NCBI GenBank assembly: GCA_023459275.1
Contig: JAEWVC010000083.1
Span: 1-19,686 of the forward strand
Reading direction: 5' to 3'
Length of the DNA stretch: 19,686 nucleotides
Source: Bacillota bacterium
Lineage (GTDB): Bacteria; Bacillota; Clostridia; Christensenellales; Aristaeellaceae
Shown here: positions 6,328 to 13,457 of the stretch, one piece after another
Numbering within the stretch: the first letter of the stretch is position 1
Layout of the letters: every line of letters begins with the position of its first letter
Position numbers and translations under genes: made by a program
The notes under the pieces: model-generated
The model's input: the letters and a program-made list of their open reading frames with translations, nothing else
Told to the model about the DNA's origin: nothing
Database searches by the model: none

Positions 6328-6396
6328 CATTTTCTTCCGATTTAATGACAAAAAAGTAACAATTGCTGAAACGATGACAATATCCCCTCTTTTTGT

Positions 6397-6434
6397 AATA
6401 AAAGAGGGGAAAAGCTCGGTTGAGCCTTTCCCCT
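6397..6434 (-). terminator. Terminator of the prs-GNAT transcript
   Basis: On the minus strand a 13-bp stem (arms AGGGGAAAGGCTC and GAGCTTTTCCCCT, loop AACC) is followed by CTTTTATT. One pair is G-U in the minus-strand RNA but A-C in the plus-strand RNA, so the minus direction is the one that works. Confidence 0.85.
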
Positions 6435-6462
6435 GAATGTTTTCCAGCGATTCCGGCCGGGA

Positions 6463-7002
6463 TCACATTTCAAAATCCTCCTGCGCCTGCTGAAGATATT
6501 CGGACGGATGCTCCCTCAGCCGGTAGATATACCGTGTATACTGCAAAGAGAGATCTCCCACCACCGTCTGCTTTACACCGCCCGCCGGCTTGAAGCCAAA
6601 CTGCTGGTAATAAAAGCGCGCGCGCAGATTGTCCCGAAGGAGCCAGACCTGAACGATGTCCGAGTCAAGGTGTGTCATATCCTTCAGGATGGAATCCACC
6701 AGTGCCTGAACATCCGTAAGGGAAACATCCGGCGTATACTCCAGGCTCAGGATTTCTCCCGGGTCTAAAGCGGGCAGCCGGTAAACGGAGAAAGCGGCCA
6801 TTTTGTCGTCCAGATACAAAAGCGGCATACGGACCTGCGGATCGGTGAGCCACTGTCCATAGGTTGAGGCTACGGCTTGGTCATCCGGCATGGTGCACAG
6901 CACATCGAAACCTTTATAAGCCTGCTGGCAGTAGGTGCGGTTCAGCTTCAGCAGTCCGTCCATATCTTCCGGCCTGGCCGGGCGAATCATGCGTACCGCC
7001 AT
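6463..7002 (-). CDS. GNAT-family N-acetyltransferase
   Basis: A 179-residue acetyl-CoA-dependent acetyltransferase of unknown substrate. The N-terminus MIRPARPEDMDGLLKL is the usual first strand and helix of GNAT proteins; the middle contains MPLLYLDDKMAAFSVYRLP, and the C-terminal half has DNLRARFYYQQFGFKPAGG, the familiar helix before the last strands. ATG 7002 was chosen because it begins 2 nt after the PRPP synthetase stop; a longer in-frame reading from 7053 would overlap that gene. No strong ribosome site is visible, so translation is probably coupled to the upstream gene. An internal Met four codons later is an alternative. A terminator follows at 6397-6434. Confidence 0.87.
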   Translation of the reverse strand: MAVRMIRPARPEDMDGLLKLNRTYCQQAYKGFDVLCTMPDDQAVASTYGQWLTDPQVRMPLLYLDDKMAAFSVYRLPALDPGEILSLEYTPDVSLTDVQALVDSILKDMTHLDSDIVQVWLLRDNLRARFYYQQFGFKPAGGVKQTVVGDLSLQYTRYIYRLREHPSEYLQQAQEDFEM

Positions 7003-7004
7003 AC

Positions 7005-8222
7005 TTACACCAACCGAAAGCCGGCCTTGGCCTGCTCTTCGTAATATTTGCACAGCAGTGTTTTGATGCGGGTATACGGATTGAGAAGCTTGCTCAGGGA
7101 GCGGTCATGGTTCAGCGTCGCAATGATGTAGGACATGTATTTGCTCATATCGGCCTCAATAAACCAAGGAGCGGCCATCAGCTCCGGCGTGCGGTAGGTA
7201 AGGTTGGTGGCGATGACCCTGGTGATGATGCCCTCTTCATACGCCTTGTTGAAGGCGTCCAGGCCGGCGGTGAAGAAAGCGAAGGTGGTGGAGGCGAAAA
7301 TGCGGTTGGCTTTGCGCTTTTTAAGTTCCCTGGCCAGGTCCAGGATCGACTCGCCTGAGGAGATGATGTCATCCGCAACGAACACATCCTTTCCCTCCAC
7401 GATGTCGCCCAGGTACTCATGGGCGATGATGGGGTTGCGGCCGTTCTCCACTTTGGTGTAATCCCGGCGCTTGTAGAACAGGCCCATATCCACCCCCAGC
7501 ACGGAGGAATAAAAGATATTCCTGTCGATAGCCCCCTCATCGGGGCTGACGATCATCATATGCTGTTTGTCAATGGTTAAATCTTTTTCCTTGCGCAGAA
7601 GGGCCTTGAAGATTTGATAGGAGGGCATTACGCTCTCAAAACCGATCAGGGGAACCGCGTTGGCTACCCGGTTGTCATGGGCATCGAAGGTGATGATGTT
7701 GCTTACGCCCATATTCTCCAGCTCCTGCAGGGCGATGGCGCAGTCCAGGCTTTCCCTGGAAGTGCGGCGGTGCTGGCGGCCTTCGTAGAGCATAGGCATA
7801 ATAACGTTGATGCGTTTGGCCTTGCCGCCGATGGCGGCGATGATGCGTTTGAGATCCTGATAGTGGTCGTCGGGCGACATGGGAACATCTTTTCCATACA
7901 TCTGGTAGGTGCAGTTGTAGGCGCCGACATCGCACAGAATATAGATGTCATAACCCCGGACGCTTTCCTTGAGCATACCCTTGGCCTCGCCTGTGCCAAA
8001 CCGCGGGCAGTACGCTTTGATCAGAAAGTCGGGCCTGTCATATCCCGGTGCGGTGACCAGGTCCCGCTCCTCCTGCACCTCCTGGTGGTCCCGCCATTTC
8101 ATCAGCCATGCGTTCACCTTTTCGCCCAGCGCCTCGGTGCCGCGCATGGCGATCAGCCCCAGAGGCCCTACAGGTACGGAAAGAAACGCATCCTTGTTCC
8201 AGTCACTCATGAAATCTGTCAC
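7005..8222 (-). CDS. prs: Ribose-phosphate pyrophosphokinase, long divergent form
   Basis: Makes 5-phosphoribosyl-1-pyrophosphate from ribose 5-phosphate and ATP for nucleotide, His and Trp synthesis. From the GTG at 8222 it has 405 residues, against about 315 for classical Prs. Recognisable parts are the flexible loop YEGRQHRRTSRES (~146-158, where classical enzymes have FGYARQDRK), TFDAHDN (~178-184, metal/ATP region) and the PRPP loop VFVADDIISSGESI (~280-293, classically DDMIDTGGT). The N-terminal region and the Ser-rich PRPP loop differ from the standard enzyme but fit the long Clostridia-type subgroup. GTG 8222 is preferred because AGAGGA lies 7 nt upstream, while the ATG at 8261 overlaps the promoter -10 box and ATG 8210 has no ribosome site. 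Co-transcribed with the GNAT gene. Confidence 0.88.
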   Translation of the reverse strand: MTDFMSDWNKDAFLSVPVGPLGLIAMRGTEALGEKVNAWLMKWRDHQEVQEERDLVTAPGYDRPDFLIKAYCPRFGTGEAKGMLKESVRGYDIYILCDVGAYNCTYQMYGKDVPMSPDDHYQDLKRIIAAIGGKAKRINVIMPMLYEGRQHRRTSRESLDCAIALQELENMGVSNIITFDAHDNRVANAVPLIGFESVMPSYQIFKALLRKEKDLTIDKQHMMIVSPDEGAIDRNIFYSSVLGVDMGLFYKRRDYTKVENGRNPIIAHEYLGDIVEGKDVFVADDIISSGESILDLARELKKRKANRIFASTTFAFFTAGLDAFNKAYEEGIITRVIATNLTYRTPELMAAPWFIEADMSKYMSYIIATLNHDRSLSKLLNPYTRIKTLLCKYYEEQAKAGFRLV

Positions 8223-8259
8223 GCCATCATCCTCTTCCGCAAGCGTTTTTGACGCTGAC

Positions 8260-8288
8260 ATTATACCTTAAATTCCGGGTACTGAGAA
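8260..8288 (-). promoter_or_regulatory. Sigma-A promoter of prs
   Basis: On the minus strand TTCTCA (8288-8283), a 17-nt spacer and a perfect TATAAT (8265-8260). The -10 box includes the first bases of the ATG at 8261, ruling that codon out as the translation start from this promoter. Confidence 0.65.
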
Positions 8289-8440
8289 GGGCTTCCCGAA
8301 AAAAGAGGGAGATTAGTGTAACATCCTGTCGTTTTTCCCCGGTTTGCACCGCGTAAAGTTCCTGCAAGAAGCCGGACATTCTTATATTATTGTATGGGTC
8401 ACTTTCCGTTTTATTTATGCCCGGACGGATACATTTTTAT

Positions 8441-8469
8441 TTGCTTCCCCACGTATTGCGTGCTATAAT
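8441..8469 (+). promoter_or_regulatory. Sigma-A promoter of the T-box/trpS transcript
   Basis: TTGCTT (8441-8446), a 17-nt spacer and TATAAT (8464-8469). Transcription would begin near 8476, just ahead of the T-box stem I. Confidence 0.75.
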
Positions 8470-8478
8470 GGCGTTACA

Positions 8479-8721
8479 CCGATGAAGGGGAAGAGTAACC
8501 GCCTTGATACGCCAAGCGAGCCGGGGAGAGTGTGAGCCCGGCCTTTGAAGGGCGGTGAATGGGCCCCGGAGGGCGCACCGAGGGGTATTCCCGTAGGCTG
8601 CGACGGCGGCCCGCCGTTACATGGGCGGAAGGCAATTTTGCTTTCGTTGAGCGGGCGCGCAAGCGCCAATCGGGGTGGCACCGCAGGCAACTGTCCCCAT
8701 ATGGGGAACGGTTGTTTTTTT
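8479..8721 (+). promoter_or_regulatory. Trp-specific T-box leader with intrinsic terminator
   Basis: A tRNA-sensing leader that lets transcription continue when uncharged tRNA-Trp binds. Stem I begins with GAAGAGTAACCGCC, whose ACCGCC pairs with GGCGGT at 8551-8556; on the opposite side GTGAA-TGG-G places a TGG (Trp) codon at 8560-8562 in the specifier loop. The conserved T-box GGGGTGGCACCGC is at 8672-8684. Its bulge UGGC can pair with a tRNA 3' end GCCA, fitting the G discriminator base of bacterial tRNA-Trp. The competing terminator hairpin spans 8688-8714 (inner arms GTCCCC/GGGGA), followed by seven T. The gene downstream is trpS, in agreement with the specifier. Confidence 0.95.
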
Positions 8722-8755
8722 ATGCCTGCCGCCCAACTGTAAGGAGGTCAACATC

Positions 8756-9772
8756 ATGGAACCGTCCCTATCCGCCGCTCCCGGGAAACAGGTCATCTTT
8801 TCGGGCATCCAGCCCTCCGGCACGCTGACCATTGGCAACTATATCGGCGCGCTGCGCAATTTTGCCCTCTTGCAGGAGGATTACGATTGCCTGTACTGCG
8901 TGGTGGATATGCACGCCATCACCTTAAGGCAGGACCCCGCGCAGCTTCGGCGCCGCTGCAATGAGCTCATTGCCACCTACATCGCCTGCGGCCTGGACCC
9001 GGACAAGAATCTCATCTATTGCCAGAGCCACGTCAGCGCACACGCGGAATTGAGCTGGGTGCTCAACTGCTTCACCTACATGGGGGAGCTTGGCCGCATG
9101 ACCCAGTTCAAGGACAAGGCCGCAAAGCATGAGGAAAATATCAACGCCGGGCTTTTTACCTATCCCGTGCTCATGGCGGCGGACATCCTGCTGTACCAGA
9201 CAAATCTTGTGCCCGTGGGCCAGGATCAGAAGCAGCACCTGGAACTGTGCCGGGATGTGGCGGCCCGCTTCAACGGCGTGTACGGGGACGTGTTCACCAT
9301 TCCGGAGCCCTACATTCCCAAGATAGGCGGCAAGGTGATGAGCCTGCAGGAACCGGAGCGGAAGATGTCCAAATCCGATCCGGAGGATACCTACATCGCC
9401 ATCCTTGACAAGCCTGAGATCATCCGCAAAAAGGTCCGCCGGGCGGTTACGGACAGCGATGGCGCTATCCGCTTCGATCCGGAAACAAAGCCGGGGGTTT
9501 CAAACCTTTTGAGTATTTTGAGCGTCATGGGCGGCGGGGAAATCCCCGCGCTGGAGGCGGAGCTTGATGGCCAGGGCTACGGCGTTTTGAAGGAGCGCAC
9601 CGCGGAGGCTGTCATCGAAACCTTGGCGCCCATCCAGAAAGAATACGGCAGGCTCGTGGCGGATAAGGCGTATATCCAGCAGGTGATGAACAAAAATGCC
9701 GAGCGCGCGGCGGCTCTGGCTGCCAGAACGCTGCGCAAGGTTTACAAAAAGGTTGGTTTCGCCGCCAGGTAG
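8756..9772 (+). CDS. trpS: Tryptophanyl-tRNA synthetase
   Basis: Charges tRNA-Trp with tryptophan in the cytosol. 338 residues, the normal length for bacterial TrpRS. A class I catalytic fold is shown by SGIQPSGTLTIGNYIGALRN (17-36), in which TIGN is the HIGH equivalent, by the Trp/ATP-pocket region around LLYQTNLVPVGQDQKQH (145-161) and by KMSKS at 203-207. ATG 8756 follows a perfect AAGGAGGT at 8741-8748; an in-frame ATG at 8675 lies inside the T-box/terminator and cannot be the start. Regulation is by the T-box leader directly upstream. Confidence 0.98.
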   Translation: MEPSLSAAPGKQVIFSGIQPSGTLTIGNYIGALRNFALLQEDYDCLYCVVDMHAITLRQDPAQLRRRCNELIATYIACGLDPDKNLIYCQSHVSAHAELSWVLNCFTYMGELGRMTQFKDKAAKHEENINAGLFTYPVLMAADILLYQTNLVPVGQDQKQHLELCRDVAARFNGVYGDVFTIPEPYIPKIGGKVMSLQEPERKMSKSDPEDTYIAILDKPEIIRKKVRRAVTDSDGAIRFDPETKPGVSNLLSILSVMGGGEIPALEAELDGQGYGVLKERTAEAVIETLAPIQKEYGRLVADKAYIQQVMNKNAERAAALAARTLRKVYKKVGFAAR

Positions 9773-9858
9773 CACCGGGCGGCCGCAAAAAAATCCGCAT
9801 AGCAAAAAGCGGGGGCGTGCATACTGTAAGCAAAACAAGGAAAGGTTTGTGAAATGGT

Positions 9859-10074
9859 ATGGTAGATCGCATTTCCCTGCTGCTGGTGATCATCGGTGCC
9901 ATCAACTGGGCGCTGATAGGGATTTTTCAATTTGACCTGGTAGCTTACCTGTTCGGCGGCCAGGGCGCCACCGTCAGCCGCATCATCTATACCCTGGTGG
10001 GCGCGGCCGGCCTGTGGTGCATCTCGCTCCTGTTCAAGGACCGGGACCGGGAACATGTGGAGAAACCCGAGTAA
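9859..10074 (+). CDS. Small DUF378-family membrane protein
   Basis: A 71-residue protein with two hydrophobic segments (~5-27 and ~39-61) and a charged C-terminal tail (FKDRDREHVEKPE). The motif IGAINWALIGIFQFDLVAYLFGG is typical of DUF378 (YuzA-like) proteins, whose function is unknown. ATG 9859 is preceded by AAGGAAAGG at 9837-9845, a rather long 13-nt spacing. It lies 86 bp after trpS on the same strand; the intervening sequence shows no clear promoter or strong terminator, so read-through from trpS is possible. Confidence 0.9.
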   Translation: MVDRISLLLVIIGAINWALIGIFQFDLVAYLFGGQGATVSRIIYTLVGAAGLWCISLLFKDRDREHVEKPE

Positions 10075-10087
10075 CCAGGAACTCCGT

Positions 10088-10140
10088 CCCAGGGCCCTGC
10101 CCTTGGGAATCCCGCTCAAGGGATAAAATCCCTTGAGAAT
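10088..10140 (+). repeat. Double-hairpin intergenic element, copy C
   Basis: Stem one is CCCAGGGC/GCCCTTGGG (one bulged T), linker AATCCCG, stem two CTCAAGGGAT/ATCCCTTGAG, tail AATCCC. It follows the architecture of copies A and B with different stem sequences, and starts 13 nt after the DUF378 gene. Confidence 0.75.
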
Positions 10141-10388
10141 CCCTATCATAGGGGGCAAGGCCGTTGACAAATCCCGGGAGGTATTGGAGGGCCGTAGCCC
10201 TCCAATTCTAATCGAAAATCAGCGGCATGTGCGGTGATTTTCGCAGGAATTTCGAAGAAATTCCTACCTTGCCCGAGCAAACGGCTGCAAGACCACAGGT
10301 CTTGCAGTGCAGCGAGGGAAAACCTCGACAAAGGGGCAAGGCCACTTTGCCGATAGCGTAAGAGGGGCGGCCATTGGCCGCCCCTCTT
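10141..10388. repeat. Cluster of about eight consecutive stem-loops
   Basis: After copy C the gap is almost wholly made of short hairpins: 10141-10153 (CCCTA/TAGGG), 10184-10205 (9 bp, TTGGAGGGC arm), 10213-10243 (9 bp, CGAAAATCA arm), 10245-10265 (9 bp, AGGAATTTC arm), 10285-10307 (10 bp, CTGCAAGACC arm), 10313-10327 (5 bp), 10335-10351 (5 bp) and 10360-10388 (13 bp, loop ATT). On the minus strand the second has a C-UACG-G loop, a classic stable RNA tetraloop. The last sits 4 nt past the stop of the phosphate-transporter gene and may end or protect that mRNA, but lacks a T-run. No open reading frame here looks real. Confidence 0.7.
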
Positions 10389-10392
10389 CGCG

Positions 10393-12030
10393 TCACTGGA
10401 TCCATGCGCTGGCTTCGTGGGGCTTGTCCACGGAACCCGCGATGTTGTTGGCATGGTCGGCGATCCGCTCCAGGTTGGTGAGCATGTCCAGATACAGCAT
10501 GCCGTTGCGGGCGGAGCATTTGCGGTTTTTCAGCCGCTCCACATGGTGCTCCCGAAGCGCCGCTGTCAGGTCGTCTACGGCCTGCTCCTCATTTTCCACA
10601 CCGGCCAGGATGTCCGGGTCGCTTAACTGTTGGTTGAAGATGCGCAGGGACTGGTCCACCATATGGGCCACCCGGGCATGCATGTCGCCAAGTTCCTGTT
10701 CCGCCTTGGCAGAAAATTTGATTTTCTCTTCCTTCCGGTGCTGGGCGGCCTCCAGAATATTGATGCTGTGATCGCCGATGCGCTCCAGATCGTTGATCAC
10801 GTGGAACAGCGAACCCACCAGGTGCTGATCGCGATCATCCAGGTCCAGCGACTTTACCTCCACCAGCGCGTCGGTAACCTCCTGATTGAGGTAATCCAGC
10901 ACTTCCTCGGTATCCGTCACCTGCTTGGAGGATGTCAGATCCTCCTCCAAAAAGCAATGCATGGCGGCTTTGAAGTTTCTGGCGGCCAGCTCGCCCATGC
11001 GGCCGACCTCCTTGAAAAGCTGGCTCACGGCAATGGGGGGCGTAGCCAGCAGGCGGTGGTCGAAGTGGGTCATGCGCATAGCTTCCCGAGGCTCATCCAC
11101 CCCGCGGACCACCAGCCAGGACAGCTTTTCCAGCACATTGGCCAGGGGCAGCAGCAGGAGGGTAGTGCCCACGTTGAAGGCCACATGGATCAGCGCGATC
11201 TGAAGCCGGATGTTGCCCGGCGCCAGGGAAGTGACCCAGCTGGCGATGGGCAGCGTCAGCGCCAGGATCATAAATGTCACGGTACCCAGCACATTGAACA
11301 GCAGATGCACCACCGCCGCCCGCCTGGCGGTATGGTTTGTGCCCGCGGAAGCGATGAGCGCCGTGACACAGGTGCCGATATTCTGGCCGAACAGGATGAA
11401 GATTGCGCCGTCCATGCCGATCAGCCCCTGGCCGGCCAGCACCTGCAATATGCCCACCGAGGCGGAGCTGGACTGTATGATGGCCGTGATGCCCGCGCCG
11501 ATCAGCACGCCCAGAACGGGATTGCTGATGCCCGTCATCAGCACCTGGAAGGGCTCCCAGGTACGAAGCGGCGCCATAGCGCTGGACATGGTGTTCATGC
11601 CGATGAAAAGCACACCAAGGCCCATGAGGACATTGCCTACCTGCCGTATCTTTTCCCTTCGCCCCGCAAAGATCAGGATCATGCCAAGGCTCGCAAAGAT
11701 CACGCCGAAATCCAGCTTTACCGACAGCATCAGCGCCGTTACCGTAGTGCCGATGTTTGCGCCCATGATGACGCCGATCGCCTGCCCCAACGAAAGAAGG
11801 CCGGCATTCACAAAGCCGACCACCATCACCGTTGTGGCACTGGAGCTTTGAATGACGGCCGTGATGCTAAGGCCTACCAGCACGGCAAGAAGCCTGTTGC
11901 TGGTCAGCGCGTTCAGCAGTCTTTGAAGCCCTTTGCCTGCTGCGCGCTCCAGGCCCTCTCCCATCATCTTCATTCCGAATAAAAACAACCCAAGCCCGCC
12001 AAACAGCGTGCAGACATCCATCAGACCCAT
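10393..12030 (-). CDS. Na/Pi-cotransporter family protein with PhoU-like domain
   Basis: An integral membrane protein of the NptA/Na+-phosphate cotransporter II family, 545 residues, predicted to import phosphate with sodium. The N-terminal ~310 residues hold about eight hydrophobic segments arranged as two repeats, each with the family signature: VIQSSSATTVMVVGFVNAG (~58-76) and IIQSSSASVGILQVLAGQG (~183-201). GANIGTTVTA and GQNIGTCVTALIASAG follow the two signatures. Residues ~335-545 are helical and PhoU-like (DLERIGDHSINILEAA, TNLERIADHANNIAGS), as in the usual fused form. ATG 12030 is chosen because AGGAGG lies 7 nt upstream; the ATG two codons earlier would touch the ribosome site. It is monocistronic between hairpins and the ywlG operon. 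Confidence 0.93.
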   Translation of the reverse strand: MGLMDVCTLFGGLGLFLFGMKMMGEGLERAAGKGLQRLLNALTSNRLLAVLVGLSITAVIQSSSATTVMVVGFVNAGLLSLGQAIGVIMGANIGTTVTALMLSVKLDFGVIFASLGMILIFAGRREKIRQVGNVLMGLGVLFIGMNTMSSAMAPLRTWEPFQVLMTGISNPVLGVLIGAGITAIIQSSSASVGILQVLAGQGLIGMDGAIFILFGQNIGTCVTALIASAGTNHTARRAAVVHLLFNVLGTVTFMILALTLPIASWVTSLAPGNIRLQIALIHVAFNVGTTLLLLPLANVLEKLSWLVVRGVDEPREAMRMTHFDHRLLATPPIAVSQLFKEVGRMGELAARNFKAAMHCFLEEDLTSSKQVTDTEEVLDYLNQEVTDALVEVKSLDLDDRDQHLVGSLFHVINDLERIGDHSINILEAAQHRKEEKIKFSAKAEQELGDMHARVAHMVDQSLRIFNQQLSDPDILAGVENEEQAVDDLTAALREHHVERLKNRKCSARNGMLYLDMLTNLERIADHANNIAGSVDKPHEASAWIQ

Positions 12031-12111
12031 GCGCATTCCTCCTGTGCATGCCGGGCGCGTTCACTCTTTTACGCGCTCTTTCGCTTCTTTCTTACACAAC
12101 TTTTATAGCGT

Positions 12112-12140
12112 ATCACGAAGGAGGAGGCTTGTAAAGTTTT
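12112..12140 (-). promoter_or_regulatory. Possible promoter of the Na/Pi-cotransporter gene
   Basis: On the minus strand TTTACA is followed after 17 nt by TACGCT; a better -10-like TATAAA lies 5 nt further on, at a 22-nt spacing. One of these probably drives the transporter gene. The match is moderate. Confidence 0.35.
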
Positions 12141-12169
12141 TTTGCACACTGCGCTTTCCTGACGCTGGC

Positions 12170-12709
12170 TCATTCATACACGGCCCTGGGGCCGCCGGTG
12201 TAGGGGGGGCGGGAATAGGCCATCACCAAATTGGCTTCCCCGATCCTGGAAATCTCCATGCGCAGGGGTACGGCTACGGGGCGGATATGCATACCCACCA
12301 GCGTATCTCCGATGTCGATGGCGGCGTCCGCCTGCACAAACTGGGCAAGGACAGGGCTTTGAAGCAATTTCCAGGCGGCCGCGGGCACGCTGCCGCCGGC
12401 CTTGGGCTGGGGGATGGCGTGCACCCGTATCAGGCCGCGCTTTTGCAACTCTGACCGCTCCATGACGATGGCCCGGTTCAGGTGTTCACAGCACTGGAAG
12501 GCGGGGATCAGCCCATTTTCCCGGCAGGCCTCACACATGGCCGCCGCGATAACTTCCCCCAGTTCCGGAACGCTGCCCTTTCCGATGCGCGCCCCATGCA
12601 CCTCGCTGGTGGAGCAGCCCAGCACCACCATAGCCCCCTCCTCCAGGCTGCCCTGTTGTTTCAGGAAGGCGGCGGCCGCCTTGATATTTTTGGTGATTTC
12701 TTCGTACAT
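12170..12709 (-). CDS. ywlG: YwlG-like UPF0340/DUF436 protein
   Basis: A 179-residue cytosolic protein of the TIGR01440 (UPF0340, YwlG) family, of unknown function. Typical parts are VLGCSTSEVHGARIGKGSVP (~30-50), FQCCEHLNRAIVMER, the hydrophobic-Pro pattern VHAIPQPKAGGS, and the C-terminal DIGDTLVGMHIRPVAVPLR with EANLVMAYSRPPYTGGPRAVY. ATG 12709 has GAGGG 6 nt upstream and begins 2 nt after the TrmH-family stop, so it is the last gene of the ytvI-trmH-ywlG operon. An in-frame ATG at 12817 would overlap the methyltransferase gene and has no ribosome site. Confidence 0.9.
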   Translation of the reverse strand: MYEEITKNIKAAAAFLKQQGSLEEGAMVVLGCSTSEVHGARIGKGSVPELGEVIAAAMCEACRENGLIPAFQCCEHLNRAIVMERSELQKRGLIRVHAIPQPKAGGSVPAAAWKLLQSPVLAQFVQADAAIDIGDTLVGMHIRPVAVPLRMEISRIGEANLVMAYSRPPYTGGPRAVYE

Positions 12710-12711
12710 AT

Positions 12712-13440
12712 TCAGCCCTCCCGGTTGATAAATGCATACATGCCGATGGCCGCGGCCACCGACAGGTTCAGGGAATCGATCTTGTCGCTGTGGGGAATGC
12801 GCACCGCCTGCCCCCACTGCGCAAAGGAGGGAGGCAGGCCGCTGCCCTCGCTGCCGAACACCAGGGCATAGGGCAGGCCGGGGTTTTGAGCCGCTTTGGA
12901 AAGCGGCGACGCCCCATCCAGCATGAAGGGGTACAGCGCATGGCCGGGATAGGCTTCCCGGTACGTTTCAAAGGTATCGAACTGGGCCACCTCCATGGAG
13001 AACAGCGCCCCCATGCTGGCCCGCACCACCTTGGGGTCGAACACATCGGCCGCCGGGCGGATGATGGCCAGGTTTGTCAATTGAAACCCCAGCGCCGTGC
13101 GCAGGATCGTGCCCAGGTTACCCGCGTCGCTTGGCTGGTGGAGCACCACGTGGGGCGCGTCTTTCGATAGCTTGCCCTGAAATTTCTCAAAGACCACGGC
13201 GGCATAGCAGTTTTCCTTGCCGGAGATGCGGCTTAACGCTTTGTCCGCCGTCTCCACCCGCACCTTCAGCTTTTCGCACAGGCCGGTAAGCGCAAGGACC
13301 CCTTCGTTTCTGCCGCCCCGGCTGCTTACCAGCAGCCGCCTCGCCTCGCCGGGCCTGTTTTTCAGGCATTCCAAAGAAGGGAAAACCCCCGGCGCGTAGG
13401 AGTAGGCAAGGCTGCTATGATAAGCTTCCAGGCTGGGCAT
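12712..13440 (-). CDS. TrmH/SpoU-family RNA 2'-O-methyltransferase
   Basis: A SAM-dependent RNA ribose methyltransferase of the SPOUT class, 242 residues. The N-terminal ~95 residues form a substrate-binding domain. The catalytic domain contains the three SpoU motifs: DAGNLGTILRTA (~125-136, with the catalytic Arg), LVFGSEGSGLP (~191-201) and IDSLNLSVAAAIGMYAF (~221-237), which form the trefoil knot. The target (rRNA or tRNA position) cannot be told from sequence. ATG 13440 has GGAAAGGAG 7 nt upstream. It starts 17 bp after ytvI and ends 2 bp before ywlG, indicating co-transcription. Confidence 0.93.
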   Translation of the reverse strand: MPSLEAYHSSLAYSYAPGVFPSLECLKNRPGEARRLLVSSRGGRNEGVLALTGLCEKLKVRVETADKALSRISGKENCYAAVVFEKFQGKLSKDAPHVVLHQPSDAGNLGTILRTALGFQLTNLAIIRPAADVFDPKVVRASMGALFSMEVAQFDTFETYREAYPGHALYPFMLDGASPLSKAAQNPGLPYALVFGSEGSGLPPSFAQWGQAVRIPHSDKIDSLNLSVAAAIGMYAFINREG

Positions 13441-13457
13441 AGGCTTCTCCTTTCCGG

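Noticed and set aside
5845..6345. Open reading frames over the repeat region on both strands, with apparent protein repeats
   Set aside because: They are shadows of the four GEMM-I aptamers; base changes preserve RNA pairing, and no ribosome site precedes them.
10630..11982. Long plus-strand open frame opposite the phosphate transporter
   Set aside because: Its His/Gln-rich translation has no family features, and it is antisense to a well-supported transporter gene; it reflects GC-rich codon bias.
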